Source of the DNA: Antedon mediterranea
Lineage: Eukaryota > Echinodermata > Crinoidea > Comatulida > Antedonidae
Assembly: GCF_964355755.1 (NCBI RefSeq)
Contig: NC_092670.1
Coordinates: forward strand, 9,735,201-9,799,200
Direction: 5' to 3'
DNA: 64,000 nt
The notes under the pieces were generated by a model, which did not search any database, was not told where the DNA came from, and worked only from the letters and a program-made list of their open reading frames with translations. A program made the position numbers and the translations under genes. Positions 12,001 through 23,890 of this stretch are shown one piece after another; position 1 is the stretch's first letter, and the number at the start of each line of letters is the position of its first letter.

Positions 12001-13775
12001 GAAAATACTGCAACTTTACCTACGAAGTAGCTTCGTAGATAGAACGTAGGCTACGTTGTTGGCTTCATAGGTTCCATTGTTTGGCTTCGTAACCTCAATA
12101 AACAACTTTCAATGAGCTACGTTCTGAACTTCGTAGGGAGTTCGTAACCTAAATAAACAACCCTACGATGTTCTTAGTGAAGTATGGTGTGAAATTAATG
12201 TGTTAAATTTAATTGGCGGAGGACAAAGTTGTAAATTAATAAAAAATAAATAATATTTTTTAATCGTAAATATTTTCCTTCGTGCGTGTTTACCTACTCA
12301 ACGGCGAATATAAATATAAATTTCCCACGATGTATAACGTAGAGAGAGACACGATCCAACACAGGTGAACCGCAACGAACAGGCCAACTAATATAATAAA
12401 CATAATATAGCGAACGTCCCATCCAGAAACGATGCCGAGAAAAAAAGATCGTAAACAATTCATTCTAAATATAGCATCAGGACGTTCAATCGGTCGCTCA
12501 AAAAGACTGCCGACAGAAGACCGTAATTAATACAGACCTAGTTTTTTTTTGGTCACATGGCATGAAACGCGATACTCTCTGCTTACCGCAATCTCTCACA
12601 TGTTGTTTTTTACTCCGTACGAGCTCGACGAGAGGGTGGCTACCGTCTGACGACGATAAAACAGTAATTAAGATCGTGTACCTGGATTTTGTGTCACATG
12701 ACATGAAACATTTACTCTCTCTCTCTCTCTACTGTGCTGCTAGCTCAGCAAGCTCACATGTTTTTTCCCCTCCAAATTCTGGTCGGGCCTTTTTCTTTAT
12801 ACATGTCGTAATCATTTTAAAAAAGGCCTATTTATGTATGTTAAATCTTAATATGGAATATATATTTATTTTGCATATATTTTGTTGGTGTCCTAGTGTA
12901 GGTGTCGTTGTTTTTATAATTCGCTAACCCAACAAGGTAGGAATAAATAATTTATAGTGTAGGCCGCCGAAACAGGCTAGGCCTAGCCTCGACTCTCTAC
13001 GTGAGCTGAGGTCCACTGGCCCGATGTCGTTTCATCGGCGGATTTCCGTCCAAATTAGGATAACCGATGCGTAGGGCGGCTACAAAAATTGACCTACTAT
13101 CTTTAGGTAGGATTTTAATTAGCAAACAATACATTGTTTGTTTGCATTGTCCATGCTTCTACGAACCACCCTACGATCGAGGCGTAGCCTAGATTTCATA
13201 ACAATACATCGTAGGCTACGAACAATACATCGTAGGTAGGAGAGAACAATACATCGTAGGCTACGAACAATACATCGTAGGAGAGAACAATACATCGTAG
13301 GCTACAAACAATACATCGTAGGCTACAAACAATACATCGTAGGAGAGAACAATGACCTACGTTCTACCTACGAAAGCCTACGCGTAGATACGAAGCAGTA
13401 ATTTCTTTCTGTACTGTATGAAAAAGCTCTTTTTGGCCAGTAAATTGTTAACAGAAAATATCAAACAAAAAAATATTGGTTGCCAGTAAAACTGAATTAG
13501 GGCCAGTAAGAAATTTTATCTACTAATTTTGTAGGCCTCGAGAGCGTGATTCTGGATATGGTTATGGACGCAGACGTTCCCCTTCGCCGTACAACCGTGG
13601 ATCACCAAGATACAAGAGCAGATATTCCAGGTCCAGATCAAGGTCCTTCTCACCTCGTAAGTACATGTTAGTCTCCGTAAATACAATAAGGACATTCACA
13701 AGAAGTGTTATTTTAGACCAAACCCATTAATTTATTGTACATTAACTAAAAACTTTTTTTTCAGGACGTTACTGA
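9067..13775 (+). CDS. tra2: Transformer-2 SR-like splicing regulator (complete)
   Basis: Exons: 9067-9099, 9545-9753, probable microexon 10087-10098, 10401-10485, 10604-10732, 11811-11986, 13535-13656, 13765-13775. All are GT-AG with compatible phases. The product is 258 residues with the microexon, or 254 without. Residues 12-112 form the first RS domain ([25 protein letters not shown]). A single RRM spans about 120-196, with RNP2 LGIFGL (122-127) and RNP1 RGFAFLTF (161-168). The Tra2 signature linker [10 protein letters not shown] follows, then a shorter C-terminal RS domain ending SPRRY, the same end as the vertebrate proteins. Tra2 is a nuclear factor that binds GAA-rich exonic enhancers to promote exon inclusion. 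The glycine-rich stretch found in vertebrate Tra2 is reduced to a few Gly-Tyr residues. Assignment is secure; microexon use is inferred. Confidence 0.95.
10087..10098 (+). other. tra2: Candidate 12-nt microexon of tra2
   Basis: TAATTACAGAAG is flanked by a pyrimidine-rich tract ending TGCTTGCTGTAG and by the donor GTAAGA. It is 12 bases, enters and leaves in phase 2, and changes HRSRSP into HNYRSRSRSP. NYRR/EYRR-like residues occur at the equivalent place in vertebrate Tra2. Skipping keeps the frame, so it could be alternatively spliced. Confidence 0.6.
11990..13416. mobile_element. TA-flanked DNA transposon inserted at tra2 5' splice site
   Basis: Terminal inverted repeats of 22 bases (11990-12011 and 13395-13416; one mismatch; starts CAGTACAGAAAGAAA) are flanked by TA on both sides (11988-11989, 13417-13418). 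Sub-terminal sequence is also inverted (CTACGAAG..., AGAACGTAGG). About 1.43 kb, no transposase seen. The left TA is bases 2-3 of the donor of the exon ending 11986. Confidence 0.85.
13200..13348. repeat. Short tandem repeat inside the tra2 intron transposon
   Basis: Seven copies of AACAATACATCGTAGG, each followed by CTACG, CTACA or AGAG, giving units of about 20-24 bases. The GTAGG/CCTAC words also occur in the element's termini, so the array probably arose within the element. Confidence 0.85.
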
Positions 13776-15049
13776 GAATACAAGACTCAAAGTACCAACG
13801 TGCAGTCTGGTCGCACCAGTTGTGCATCTGTTAAATATCACCATTATGTAGTGACTGTGGCCTGATGAATAGACAATTGCCTGTTCAATAGACCGTGGCC
13901 TGCGATCCATTTAACAAGGTTTGAATTTTAATGGTGAGAAATACCATGTAAATTAATAGTTAAGCGATACTTGTATTAAGCAGTTTCTGAAAAAATTGTT
14001 TTTGTTTTTTAAAAAATAATTGTAAAATCTAGGTTTTAATTATCTTGGGTGAGAACAATCTGCAGAATGTGATTTTCAATAGGGTTACAGTACCTCATCG
14101 TTAAATGATTGTTGAATGATGTTTTGGTTTGGTTCATTGTCGGACAAAAGCTTTGCATCGACACAAGCAATTGAAATTTTGGTTGTATCATTGTTGTATG
14201 GTTCACAATAATCACTCGAGGTGAAATAATTTGATAACACTGTCGCACGATAAAGGTACAATATATAAAACGCTTGGCTTTACATGTAAATCATTTTATT
14301 GAGGCAGTGTAAAATAGTATTCTGAAATATGCCCTTTTATGCATGTTTTTATGTTCTCTGTATTAATTATTTTGTTTTTCCACATTTGACGCATATTGTG
14401 TTGCAAAGAGCAAAGTTACTGGGTATAAAATATTAGTGTAGAACTTGGTGAGACCAAATGAAAGTCATAACAACATGGTAAAACCTATACATTATTAGTA
14501 TTGATTTTTACAATAATAAACAATAATGGTTTGTTATCAGCAATAATCAATAATTTATTGATCAAATCATTTACTCTTCATTTATAAAATAGTGTATGTT
14601 AAGTCCGTTATTTCATAAGCTCAATTTATTGTTTTTTAAAATGTTTTGAATCTTAATGTGTTTAGAAATTGTATTTTGGCAGAGTTGAGTAATGTTTAGA
14701 CGAGGTTAGTGCACAGTAATCTATGTTTACTTGTTTGCTTAAATTAATCTTCTTTATTGACAATGTACTAATGTAGTTACTACTAAACTAAATGACAAAT
14801 TATTCGGTTTTTTGAATTAAACTCTCCAAAAATTTCAAAAAAATTAAAAGAACTTTTGATATATTAACTATAAAAATATAAATCATTTAATAACTATTAC
14901 TTTACATTAAAATAAATTCTTTAAATATTACACTAAAAAGACAAATTAATGAACTTCAAACACAGTGCATGGTGACCTTTAGCCCCCATTGACCTGTGAG
15001 TTGACCTTCGTTAACATAAATTCTTTTTATCATTGTAGTTTTTAAGAAT
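13776..15049 (+). other. tra2 3' UTR and downstream sequence
   Basis: Follows the tra2 stop (TGA 13773-13775). Poly(A) signals AATAAA occur at 14515-14520 and 14911-14916; the first would give a 3' UTR of about 0.75 kb. No open frame of interest. Confidence 0.6.
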
Positions 15050-15362
15050 TGAAGATTGAAGTAATGAAGAATATGAAGTAAAATGAAAAAAGAAAATGGG
15101 AATTAAAATTGAAATTTTTGGCAGCTTCAGCAAATTATGAAGTGAAGTCAATTTTAGAAGTAAATTGAAGAATGAAGAAAGTTTGAAGAATTTAAGTAAA
15201 TTTAGAAGAACGAAGAGAGATAAATTTTAGAAGTAAATTTTTGAAGAAAGAAGAGGGGAAATTGTGAAGTAAATTTAGAAGAACGAAGATAAAAAATAAT
15301 TGAAGTTTAAAGAGAAATTAAAATTGCAAATTTGATGAGTGTTTGAAGACTGAAGAAGGTTT
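15050..15362 (+). promoter_or_regulatory. Purine-rich GAA/GAAG tract downstream of tra2
   Basis: About 310 bases on the + strand dominated by GAAGAA, TGAAGA, GAAGTAAA and AGAAGAACGAAG, with very few C residues. Tra2 proteins bind GAA-rich RNA (established for vertebrate Tra2-beta). The tract lies on the tra2 sense strand, 1.3 kb past the stop. Whether it is transcribed with tra2 is unknown; it may simply be a low-complexity repeat. Confidence 0.4.
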
Positions 15363-15855
15363 GGAAATGTTTGTAAACGCCTCTATTTCTGGTTATCAAA
15401 AATAAAACACTATTTGATGTTAATGTTTGGCTGTTAACATCAATAAACCTTAGATTATTCAGATTTTGGAAACTTTTCTGGTAAGGGTTTTTAAGTTCAT
15501 GTCAATCGGAGTGTGAATGAAACGATATATTTTTATGGGATAACAGAAATTTATTAATGACAATCATATTCATAAACAAAAATATCGGGACCTTTTTTAT
15601 TTTGCTCATGTTTTTCCATGTTTACAAACTTGATTAAAAGCACTTTTTTTTTTTTGGAGTACAGTATTTTCAAAACTGATTATTGACAGTAGTATAACCT
15701 GGTGTGTGTTGTTGATTATTAAATTGAACTTCTTTTTCAGAAATCTTGTTAAAAATGTCTTGTTTAATTTGAATTTGTCTTGCCAGTATTTTTTTTTTTC
15801 ATACTGTATCTTGTCATTACTGGAAATCGGTCTTGAGAGAAGTTAACAAGTTTAA

Positions 15856-16112
15856 ACTGACCATTTTTCTTGCCAAACTTGTGGGTTAGTATAAACTAAA
15901 GTTTGGCAAGGAAACTTTGCTATTGTAGACCAGTTGACAACTGAAGAAACTTTCTTGCCAAAGTTCTGAGCTAGTATAAACTAAAGTTGGACGAAGAAAG
16001 TTTGCAATTGTTTTTTTACAAACAAAGAAAGCTTTCTTGCTAAAGTTGTCGGACGGCAAACTTAAGTTTGCCATTGTACCAGTTTGGCAAGAAACTTTTC
16101 TATTGTAGACCA
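15856..16112. repeat. Clustered direct/inverted repeat
   Basis: Variants of TTCTTGCCAAACTTG, AGTATAAACTAAAGTT, TTTGGCAAGGAAACTTT and CTATTGTAGACCA occur two to four times in both orientations. It looks like nested or rearranged inverted-repeat elements with boundaries near TATTGTAGACCA. Confidence 0.5.
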
Positions 16113-16555
16113 TAAGAAAATGAAAACATCTGGTAAAAAGGTTCTAGACGACGATTGGAAAAAAAAGATAAAACATTTTGAACACATGGCGCTTTAGTAA
16201 AATCAGAACGCGGAAAACTAATTAAAAAAAAATCACGCATCTCTGGCCGACACTTTAAACATAATTTCATATTTTCATTATTGTTACTCTCTTGTTTAAT
16301 CCAAGGCATTGGGATCACAATGAATACAGTAAACTATATAAATATTTAAAAACTAATTGATTGAAGGTCATGTAATCTTCGCCATAGATCGGTTATACTG
16401 CCTATTTAGGCCAGGGAAGAGTGTAATTCCAGATAGGCCTAGTCTATATTTGTTATCCGTCAGAATACTAATAGTCGGTTTATTATTTGCGTCATTATCA
16501 TCAGCAACCAAGTAATTGACCAATCACGTTGCGTTGCGTCCTACTAGAAGCAACA

Positions 16556-16935
16556 TAAAGCGTGGTTCTCACTAGCGGCGCAATCTACGCAACACAAGCA
16601 AATGCACTTCTAATAATTGTGTTTGCCCCCGCCTGCGTGAAATCAAACCTGCGATTTTTGCAGCACTGTTGCGTCGTCGGTTCTCACTTGTGATTACGCA
16701 ATACATCACCTTGCGTCGATACGCCGCTGTGTTACGTTGCGTTCTAGTGGGAACCACGCTTAACCACTAGCGACGCAACACAAGGACGTAACGCAACGCA
16801 AGTGAATTGACCAATCACAAGCGATGGCTTATTCGCTTGTGATTGCTAACTGTCTATAACTTCGCTTGTCATAGGTTAAAACGCTTGCGTTGCGTTTACG
16901 TCCTTGTGATGCGTTCTAGTGGGAACCAAGCTTTA
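16556..16935. mobile_element. Two adjacent MITE family C copies
   Basis: Copy 1 is 16556-16762 (AAAGCGTGGTTCTCACTAG ... CTAGTGGGAACCACGCTTA). Copy 2 is 16763-16935 (ACCACTAGCGACGCAACAC ... CTAGTGGGAACCAAGCTTTA). The interiors carry TTGACCAATCACAAGCG and its complement. A related, degenerate stretch continues to about 17000. Confidence 0.75.
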
Positions 16936-17984
16936 GGATGAAAACGCAATGAAAGTAATTTTTTTACCAATCACAAGCAATGGAATATCGCTTTGTCAAC
17001 TTACTTGTGTTTCTACTCGCCCTTTCGTTTCGTGGAAACAAAACCTTATCTCTTTTAATTTAAATTAATGACTATTACGCTAAAACAAACAAAACATAAA
17101 TTATATACCTTCGATATAATGTTCATTTCTTACGATTAACATTCTTGTTTGTTCCACTTTTCCATTCAAATTGGATTTTAATTAAAATATGGAAAATCCG
17201 GGTTCATTACACTTCACAACAACAAACACGATTCTAGATTTTCTTCTTCTGATCGAAGAAGATTATATGATACTGTCTCTGATTATTTTCTTTCACCCGT
17301 ATTTTTATTCGGTTCAATTAATCGGTTAACAATAAGTTGCATTCGGAAACGGAAGTCAATTTATAATTAGATTTTAAAAAAACAATGTGTTTTCACATTG
17401 TACTTCATAGCATGGAGCTAATTGTACAAAAATGCTTATTGAATTGTATTACATGAAACAAGCTCATTGCATATTTACGCAAATATTGAGTCAAAAAGTA
17501 ATTCGATGCAGGCTCATAAACATCATTAGCATGCGTAGATTAACTGTTACATTGTGTGGCGCGTCGAGAAGTGTCTCTCATTACTTTCAATAAACCACTT
17601 AAAATGGGGTTATTTAAAGTATATTTTATAGCCCCGATGAAGGGTCTCGGTGAAATGTATGGAAGTCTACAGAGAAGAAATACATTAATTATGTTTTACC
17701 ACGAGATAGGCCTATATAGCAAACCACTGTATCTCTATTTGCATAAGCTTGGTCAATAATTGCGGCTCGATAGTATCTATACACACTTACTGCTATTTCA
17801 GCTGGGGCTTGATTGTTTTCTCAGTTTCTAAGTACAGCGATTAAATTTAAACAGACTTTTATTACGTCTGGCACTAAATTAAAATACAATTTGTATTCGT
17901 TCATTCAAGTGACATAAATATATATATTTACATACATTTCTAAAATAAAGCAAATCTTAAGTGCAAGTGTACAAATAGCAGACA

Positions 17985-18063
17985 AGCGATGGATAATTCG
18001 AAGTGTCGCTTGCGTCGTTCGTGCTTACGTCGTTGCGTTGCGTCCTAGTGTGAACAAAGCTTT
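17985..18063. mobile_element. MITE family C remnant
   Basis: Only the right half is present: GCTTGCGTCG, CGTTGCGTTGCGTCCTAGTG and GAACAAAGCTTTA match the family's end. Confidence 0.55.
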
Positions 18064-18429
18064 AAATAGGGAAGTAGTGCATAGTCTAATGGCCTGTTTA
18101 TACTGAGCAAGAGAAGACGGATTTAATACCATTTTTTTTTTTTAAGAACGGTATTTTTTTTACCAGGAGAATCGGTTTCTAAAATAATGTTTTGAATTTG
18201 AGTGTTTAAAGTTTACTGTTTTTAGTACCCATCTCTCTTAATATATACGTTGAACAGTTGCTGTCAAAAGCACCGGAAACTTATCAAACTTTTAATGAGG
18301 TGCAAATCCCATCATCGTTAACTTTCATGCAGACAAGACTAAGGGGGAATTTCGAGGTGTGACTACGTATATAATATACATGTATGCCTCCAAGTTAGGC
18401 TCATTCCGCCTATATTATATTATGAGTTC

Positions 18430-18486
18430 GAGTGCACATCACATTTTTTTGTCACATACAGTTTGATAGTGTTGACAGAGCCTTAC
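18430..18486. mobile_element. MITE family A end fragment
   Basis: TGCACATCACATTTTTTTGT, CAGTTTGATAGTG and TGACAGAGCCTTA match the right end of family A. Confidence 0.55.
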
Positions 18487-20479
18487 AGATGTCCTCGTCT
18501 CTATCGTTGCGCATGCGTATAATCATGGAGCTATAAATAGCTCCATGGTATAATTGAGAACTATAGTGCTCTTCCGCTGTACCAGGCCCGAGACTGTTAA
18601 ACCCGAGACAACAATACCTAGGTTTTTATATTGTTTGCCAATACAATGTAGGCCTACACATAAATTTAAACTCAACAAATTTATGTTATGGACACAACTG
18701 TGTGAAATTGTCATTTTAGCAATAAAATTAAATTCATGTAACATATTAAATTGACGGGTCAACATTTAGATAACAAATTTCCAGTATCAGGCGATGATTA
18801 TGCAACACAGATGTGTTTCTTGTACATTTTCTCGCCGTATATAATTACGCAATCGAAAGTTAATAATATGAAAGTTAGAGGCCTAGCCCACACGTAATTT
18901 ATTTTGTAAAATATAATTTCAATCTTTCATATGTAAATTTACCGGCACGCAGTGTATCAGTTGATTCACTGTAACATTCTCCATTGTAACTGTATGTTGT
19001 GATGGTGTAAACTGAATTGGTGTTAGGTCAACCTGCTCAGCTACACAGTGATTTTTAAATTCCTGGTTTTCCAAAAATGTTAGGTTTAGGCCTATTTTGT
19101 ATGTAAATAGTGAAAAGGACCGAATAAATAATGAAATAAAATATATTTAAATAAGAAGAGTGAAATTATAACATATTCATAACATTTTTACTTTTCATTT
19201 TATTTATTACTGCTAATCTGTTTTCATCACTTCCATTTTTTTCTTTGTACATATTAACATAAACGCCCAGAAACTAAATTCTATGGCCGAGAGGACGCAC
19301 TATTTCATATTTCGGTCTATATGAAGATACAGATAAACTCGAGATTTGAACTTCTAACATCGATTTTTATGAAATATGCAGTCATACAGCTATTAAAAAG
19401 AATTCAGGAAGATAAATTGAAAGTATAGACCTACAGAAAGTATTTAACCACCGTATGCACGTATGTTTATTTTTAACCTCAGTATCCTTATTACAAGTTT
19501 TGTTTAAACATTATAGTTTCTCATACACTTCTTCGGTAGCTAAACACTGCATACCCCACGCACATTTGCTACGTAAAAACCCTCGGTGAAAACAAAATGT
19601 AATCATGGAACACCATGTTATTTACGACGAGTTGTGTGTTGGTGGTTTACATATTTCGTGAAGGCGTTCATGTATATTAACCTATATTAAATATTGGCCT
19701 AAGTTCGTCATAATAGGGAGTTAACTCTCTGGTCATAAGTTCATTCGATTGTACCAAAGCCTGTGAACGAAAAGGGCCCTACAAGAAGAAACTAGTTGTC
19801 CATGCACAAGCGAACTTCAGTGATTGGTTGTGCATTTTTCGGCAGCTCTCTGTCTCGGTTATTGATTGTTCATTCAATCTTTCATAATGTATTACAGTAT
19901 TTTTATATTTATTCAGATTGTATGTTAAATTTCCGCTTTTTTTTTTCAGTAATAAACCTGTGTAAAAAAATCTTCTACAATTATTTAAATCTGAAAAAAG
20001 ATAAGAAATATATAGGTATATATTCTCTATCAGATTACATGTAAGGGAAGAGACTATTGTTATGAGATACAATGTTTGATCTGTTTTTTTAGTGCTACTA
20101 TATTGTATGGTTTGTAAATATGTATTATAACTAGATAATTTGAAGAAAAAAAGAAAAGAAAAAACAGGCAAGATGTGAAAAGCTTTTTATAGATTGATGA
20201 TAAAAACCAATACAGATACAGATACAGATCTTTTATTGTCGTACAAACCAAAATAGTATGAAATGTGTCTTGTTGCGAAAAAGAATACAACACTTGCTAA
20301 ATAATAACATTATCTACAGTGAAAATACAATTATCTTATCTAAGTTTATTTTTATTGATGAAGGATAAGAAAGTTGATCCAAATGTAAAAAAATGTCAAA
20401 AGAAAAATATTTAAAGATGGAAGAGTACGTTTCAACAGAAGATGTTAAGTGTGCCGTTAGGCCGCGCCTGCAGGTGTAT

Positions 20480-20818
20480 AAGAACCCGAATCAATATTTC
20501 AAAATATGAATAGAAATTAACATTTCTGAATTTCCAACAATGCCAATTTCAATGCACGCTTTGTCTAGTGACAATAAACAGCATGCAGTATGACGTCCTT
20601 CCCTCACAGTCTAGGTTATCGACTGCGTTTCGGCTTAATATAACAAAATAAATATTTTGGCACATTATGGCGTTTCGTACGTATTATCATTTTGTACAAC
20701 CTTCGTGAAAAAGAGATTAAATTCGGGTGTTACTCGGATGAAATGAAATAATTGAGATGTAAATTAGTAGTAGTTCGACTAATCTTTAATCTTCGACTGG
20801 AATACAACACATAAAACA
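20480..20818. repeat. Dispersed 340-base repeat, copy 1
   Basis: Near-identical, in the same orientation, to 24461-24800 (begins AGAACCCGAATCAATATTTC; includes GCATGCAGTATGACGT and GTTATCGACTGCGTTTCGG). A short piece (ATAAATATTTTGGCACATAT) also occurs at 33905-33925. No coding potential; family unknown. Confidence 0.8.
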
Positions 20819-21184
20819 GAATTATTGGAGCAAAATGTAAGGTTTCTGTAGAGGTTTTGTAGGGTTGTGTATTAATCCAAATGTAGAAAAATGTCAATGC
20901 TGTGAGATAATGAATGAATAGATAATTGCAAAATGATGAAGTAAATCAGCCAGACAAATTTTCATTTTATTTAAAAATAAGTTTGTTAATGAAAATGTGT
21001 TATAGATAATGTATGTATAAAAGAAGAAAATTTGATAACATGCAAGCAAAACTCTTTACAAAAATATATGTAAACATATAAAAACAAACATTGTTAATAT
21101 GATGTATAGTGTATTGAAATTAAAATGTGTTTAGAGAAAAATATATGTAAAGAGATAAATGATATGTCTATGTTATTTTAGTAT

Positions 21185-21360
21185 ATATTCTTGTTATTTG
21201 TAATTTTTGTGTTGGAGAGACACACCTTACCAGTGACAGCGTTTTGTTTAATGCTTTTGTCTCTCCTCGGCTTCGTGTCTTGTATTTCATATTAATGTTT
21301 TTTTTGTAATTCTTATTTTATGTTTATTGCCGAAATGAATAAATAAAAATAAAAAATGTT
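21185..21360 (+). mobile_element. Possible LINE 3' end
   Basis: A T-rich stretch with CTTTTGTCTCTCCTCGGCTT and GTTTATTGCCGAAATG, ending in A-rich AATAAATAAAAATAAAAAAT, which resembles the 3' tail of a non-LTR retrotransposon. No reverse transcriptase sequence remains, so this is tentative. Confidence 0.3.
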
Positions 21361-21526
21361 ATTATGGAAATAAAATAAGATAAACAAAAAATAAACCTGT
21401 GTAAACGTAATTCAGCATTTCATTAATTTGTGTATATACCGACACGTGACTACTCATTATAATATATATTAAATTTACGTTATTGCCTGTATTTTATGCG
21501 TCTCCTTTTAAATATAATTTCTATTC

Positions 21527-22515
21527 TTAAAGATGTATTGTCCCCCAAAACATGAAAAATTAAGATTAATTGAATCAGACTTTGAATATGTTATTCTGTA
21601 GTTTTAATGAAGTTAATCACTTCTGTAGAAAACAAGGCCATATAGATGGCTGCAGTCGCGTGCTCATTAGTGTTTGCCGACCGACCGACCAACCTACCAA
21701 CATGAACATGTTTAAAAATGTTGAAATGTTCAAAAACATTTATATTTTTTTAATTTACACGTGCGTAGCCTGTCACTTTTGACGTGCTCGTATAACGCAA
21801 TTTCGAGTTGAAAAGTAAGTCAAGAAAACAGAAATCGGGCAAAAAGAGTGCGCAATAACATTTAACGCGCAATGCGCGCGCAAAAATCTGCGCACTCATG
21901 GCAATTTTGTTAACGCTTAAAATTGCCTGAAACGTACTCTTATTTCATCGAAAATAAATTTTGACAATTTTAAGCGCGCGTACGCATGCGTTACATGCGC
22001 TACGCACGTAATTGTATTGCCATATGATGATTTATGCCCTGAAATTTATGAGTACCAAATTTTATTTAATTGTGTTTCATGGTTGTGAAGATATGATTAC
22101 AAACGTGATTTCGTTAAATCGTGCGTAGACCGCGTAATTTTTTATTGCGCACCGTGAAAACATAACCACATCGATTCCTGGCCATAAACTGATATCAAAA
22201 TAAGGTCAGAAAGCGATAAAACGCATAGTGATACCGGACCGACAGACAGACCGACAGACAGACCGACAGACAGACCGACAGACAGACCGACTTATACTTT
22301 TACTTATAAAATAGCAAAATAAATGGGTAAATCCAATCAAAAACCCATTGGCTGGCAGTCAATTTGACTATTTTTTGCTATGAAATACAATTTTTTCATG
22401 TAAATACATTTTTTATCGATCCAAATTTTGGTCAATGGATAACTATTGTGTTACATTAAAATTGCATATTTAACAAAGAATTATTTTTCATGGGGCCGGG
22501 GCAATACATCTTTAA
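21527..22515. mobile_element. MITE family B, full copy (TTAA-bounded)
   Basis: Ends are TTAAAGATGTATTGTCCCCC (21527-21546) and GGGGCAATACATCTTTAA (22498-22515). The 989-base element lacks a transposase. Its interior contains ATGAAAAATTAAGATTAATT, GCTGCAGTCGCGTGCTC, and a 12-base tandem repeat at 22238-22291. Confidence 0.75.
22238..22291. repeat. 12-base tandem repeat (GACCGACAGACA)
   Basis: About 4.5 copies of GACCGACAGACA inside MITE family B. Related GACC/CGAC runs occur near 21680 and 28080 in other pieces of the family. Confidence 0.9.
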
Positions 22516-22769
22516 CCTTTATACATAATATTATAATCAGATTAATGCAGAAATAATATCAAGAGATATAGGCTTACACATTATAATAAAATACATCTTC
22601 CTATCAATTGTGTACATTTTAAAATACTGTTCAAAGTTGTTGTTGTTTAAAAAAACCCCAAAAAACCGTGGAAACATAATTACATTAACATAGCTTAACA
22701 ATATGAATATTAATATATGATAATAATTTTTCAAACTAGTTGTTTTTTATTGACTCTAATGAGAATATA

Positions 22770-23101
22770 TTTTGTTCTATTTATTTTCCTTTTTGAGTTT
22801 TTCCGTTTTTTCCTCTTTTGTGGTGTAAGCTACCATTTTATTTGTTCGTCTTATAATTATCACAGATACATTAATTGATGTTCGTTAATATTTAACTTTC
22901 ACATTTCCTCTTAGTTTCTTGAAATTTTATTCACGATCTGAAATGTTATATTTTCGTTTTTTAATAATGTATGTTTTGATGTATTGTGTTCTCTGTTGGC
23001 ACTTTCAACACAAGCCGTGTTTCTTAAAATGTGCCTTCTTCATATCGTACATTGTAAGAAATTGTATTTCTGTTTGTTTATAAATGAAGGAAATAATAGT
23101 T

Positions 23102-23138
<37 letters not shown>

Positions 23139-23142
23139 TACT
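22770..23142 (+). mobile_element. Probable LINE 3' UTR with (GATT)n tail
   Basis: A T-rich stretch containing GTTGGCACTTTCAACACAAG and CGTACATTGTAAGAAATTGT ends in seven or more copies of GATT (about 23109-23138). A simple-repeat tail after a TTGTAC...TTGTATTTCTG stretch is typical of CR1/L2-like 3' ends. No protein-coding part remains. Confidence 0.4.
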
Positions 23143-23502
23143 CATAGTTGTAGTAAATAAAAAGTAAAAACGTTTGAAATTTTACATTTTATTTACTTTA
23201 AATTGTATTATGGCCCATATATCGATTTTGTTTCCCGAAATTTGGAAGTAAACTGAAAGATGATCATTGTTATCGTCTCTCAACAGTTTTTTTTTAAATT
23301 GACGATCATTTCAAAATGTGTCTTGTTCAAAATCTATTTAGTGTTCATATTATACTTCAGGTCGTGTGTAAAACGGAAATTGCATTTTCATAACGTGTAG
23401 GTAGGCCTAATGGTTGACGTCTGTCGCGAACGACAATGTCAATTAGTCATACGTTCATCTGAATGATGGATGAAACAAGGACTGTTTGAAGCACACTTTA
23501 GT

Positions 23503-23890
23503 TGGTCCTATCATTGATTAAGGGCTTCTCTGTTCCAGTGTCGACCTTGACCAGAGCCAAAACGTATGAGGCATACACTAGATGCCATAAGAGTCAGCAG
23601 TGCTGATTTCGAATGCCTTATGGCTCCATTTGTCTATAAAGCACCTAATATCATCAGATGGTCTCTCTTCCAAGCTAACCAACCGAGCACAATGTTGTTT
23701 AACTTTGATGGTATGGTCCTATTCGACATTGATCTACTAAGGCTTCTCTCGTCCAGTGCCTACCTTGATCAGAGGAGGAGCAGAGCCAATACGTAGAGGA
23801 ACATAGCAGATGCCGTGGTGCTATAAAATTTCAAGCTCTATTTGTAATACAGCATCCGATATTACCAGATAGTTTCTCTTCCAAACTTTA
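23503..23890. repeat. Diverged tandem duplication (~200-base units)
   Basis: Two related blocks, about 23503-23690 and 23710-23890, share GGCTTCTCT.GTCCAGTG, CCTTGA.CAGAG, CAATACGTA/AAAACGTA, AGATGCC.T and AG.TGGTCTCTCTTCCAA/TAGTTTCTCTTCCAA. Not coding as far as I can see. Confidence 0.55.

Larger units (their letters stand above)
15363..20479. other. Gene-free stretch with repeats
   Basis: No credible coding sequence on either strand. It holds a cluster of related direct and inverted repeats at 15856-16112, MITE family C copies at 16556-16935 and 17985-18063, and a family A fragment at 18430-18486. The rest is AT-rich sequence in which I see nothing assignable. Confidence 0.5.

Noticed and set aside
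19779-20293. Hydrophobic 60-130 residue frames on both strands
   Set aside because: AT-rich sequence gives Phe/Leu/Tyr-rich frames by chance; no family resemblance or splice context.
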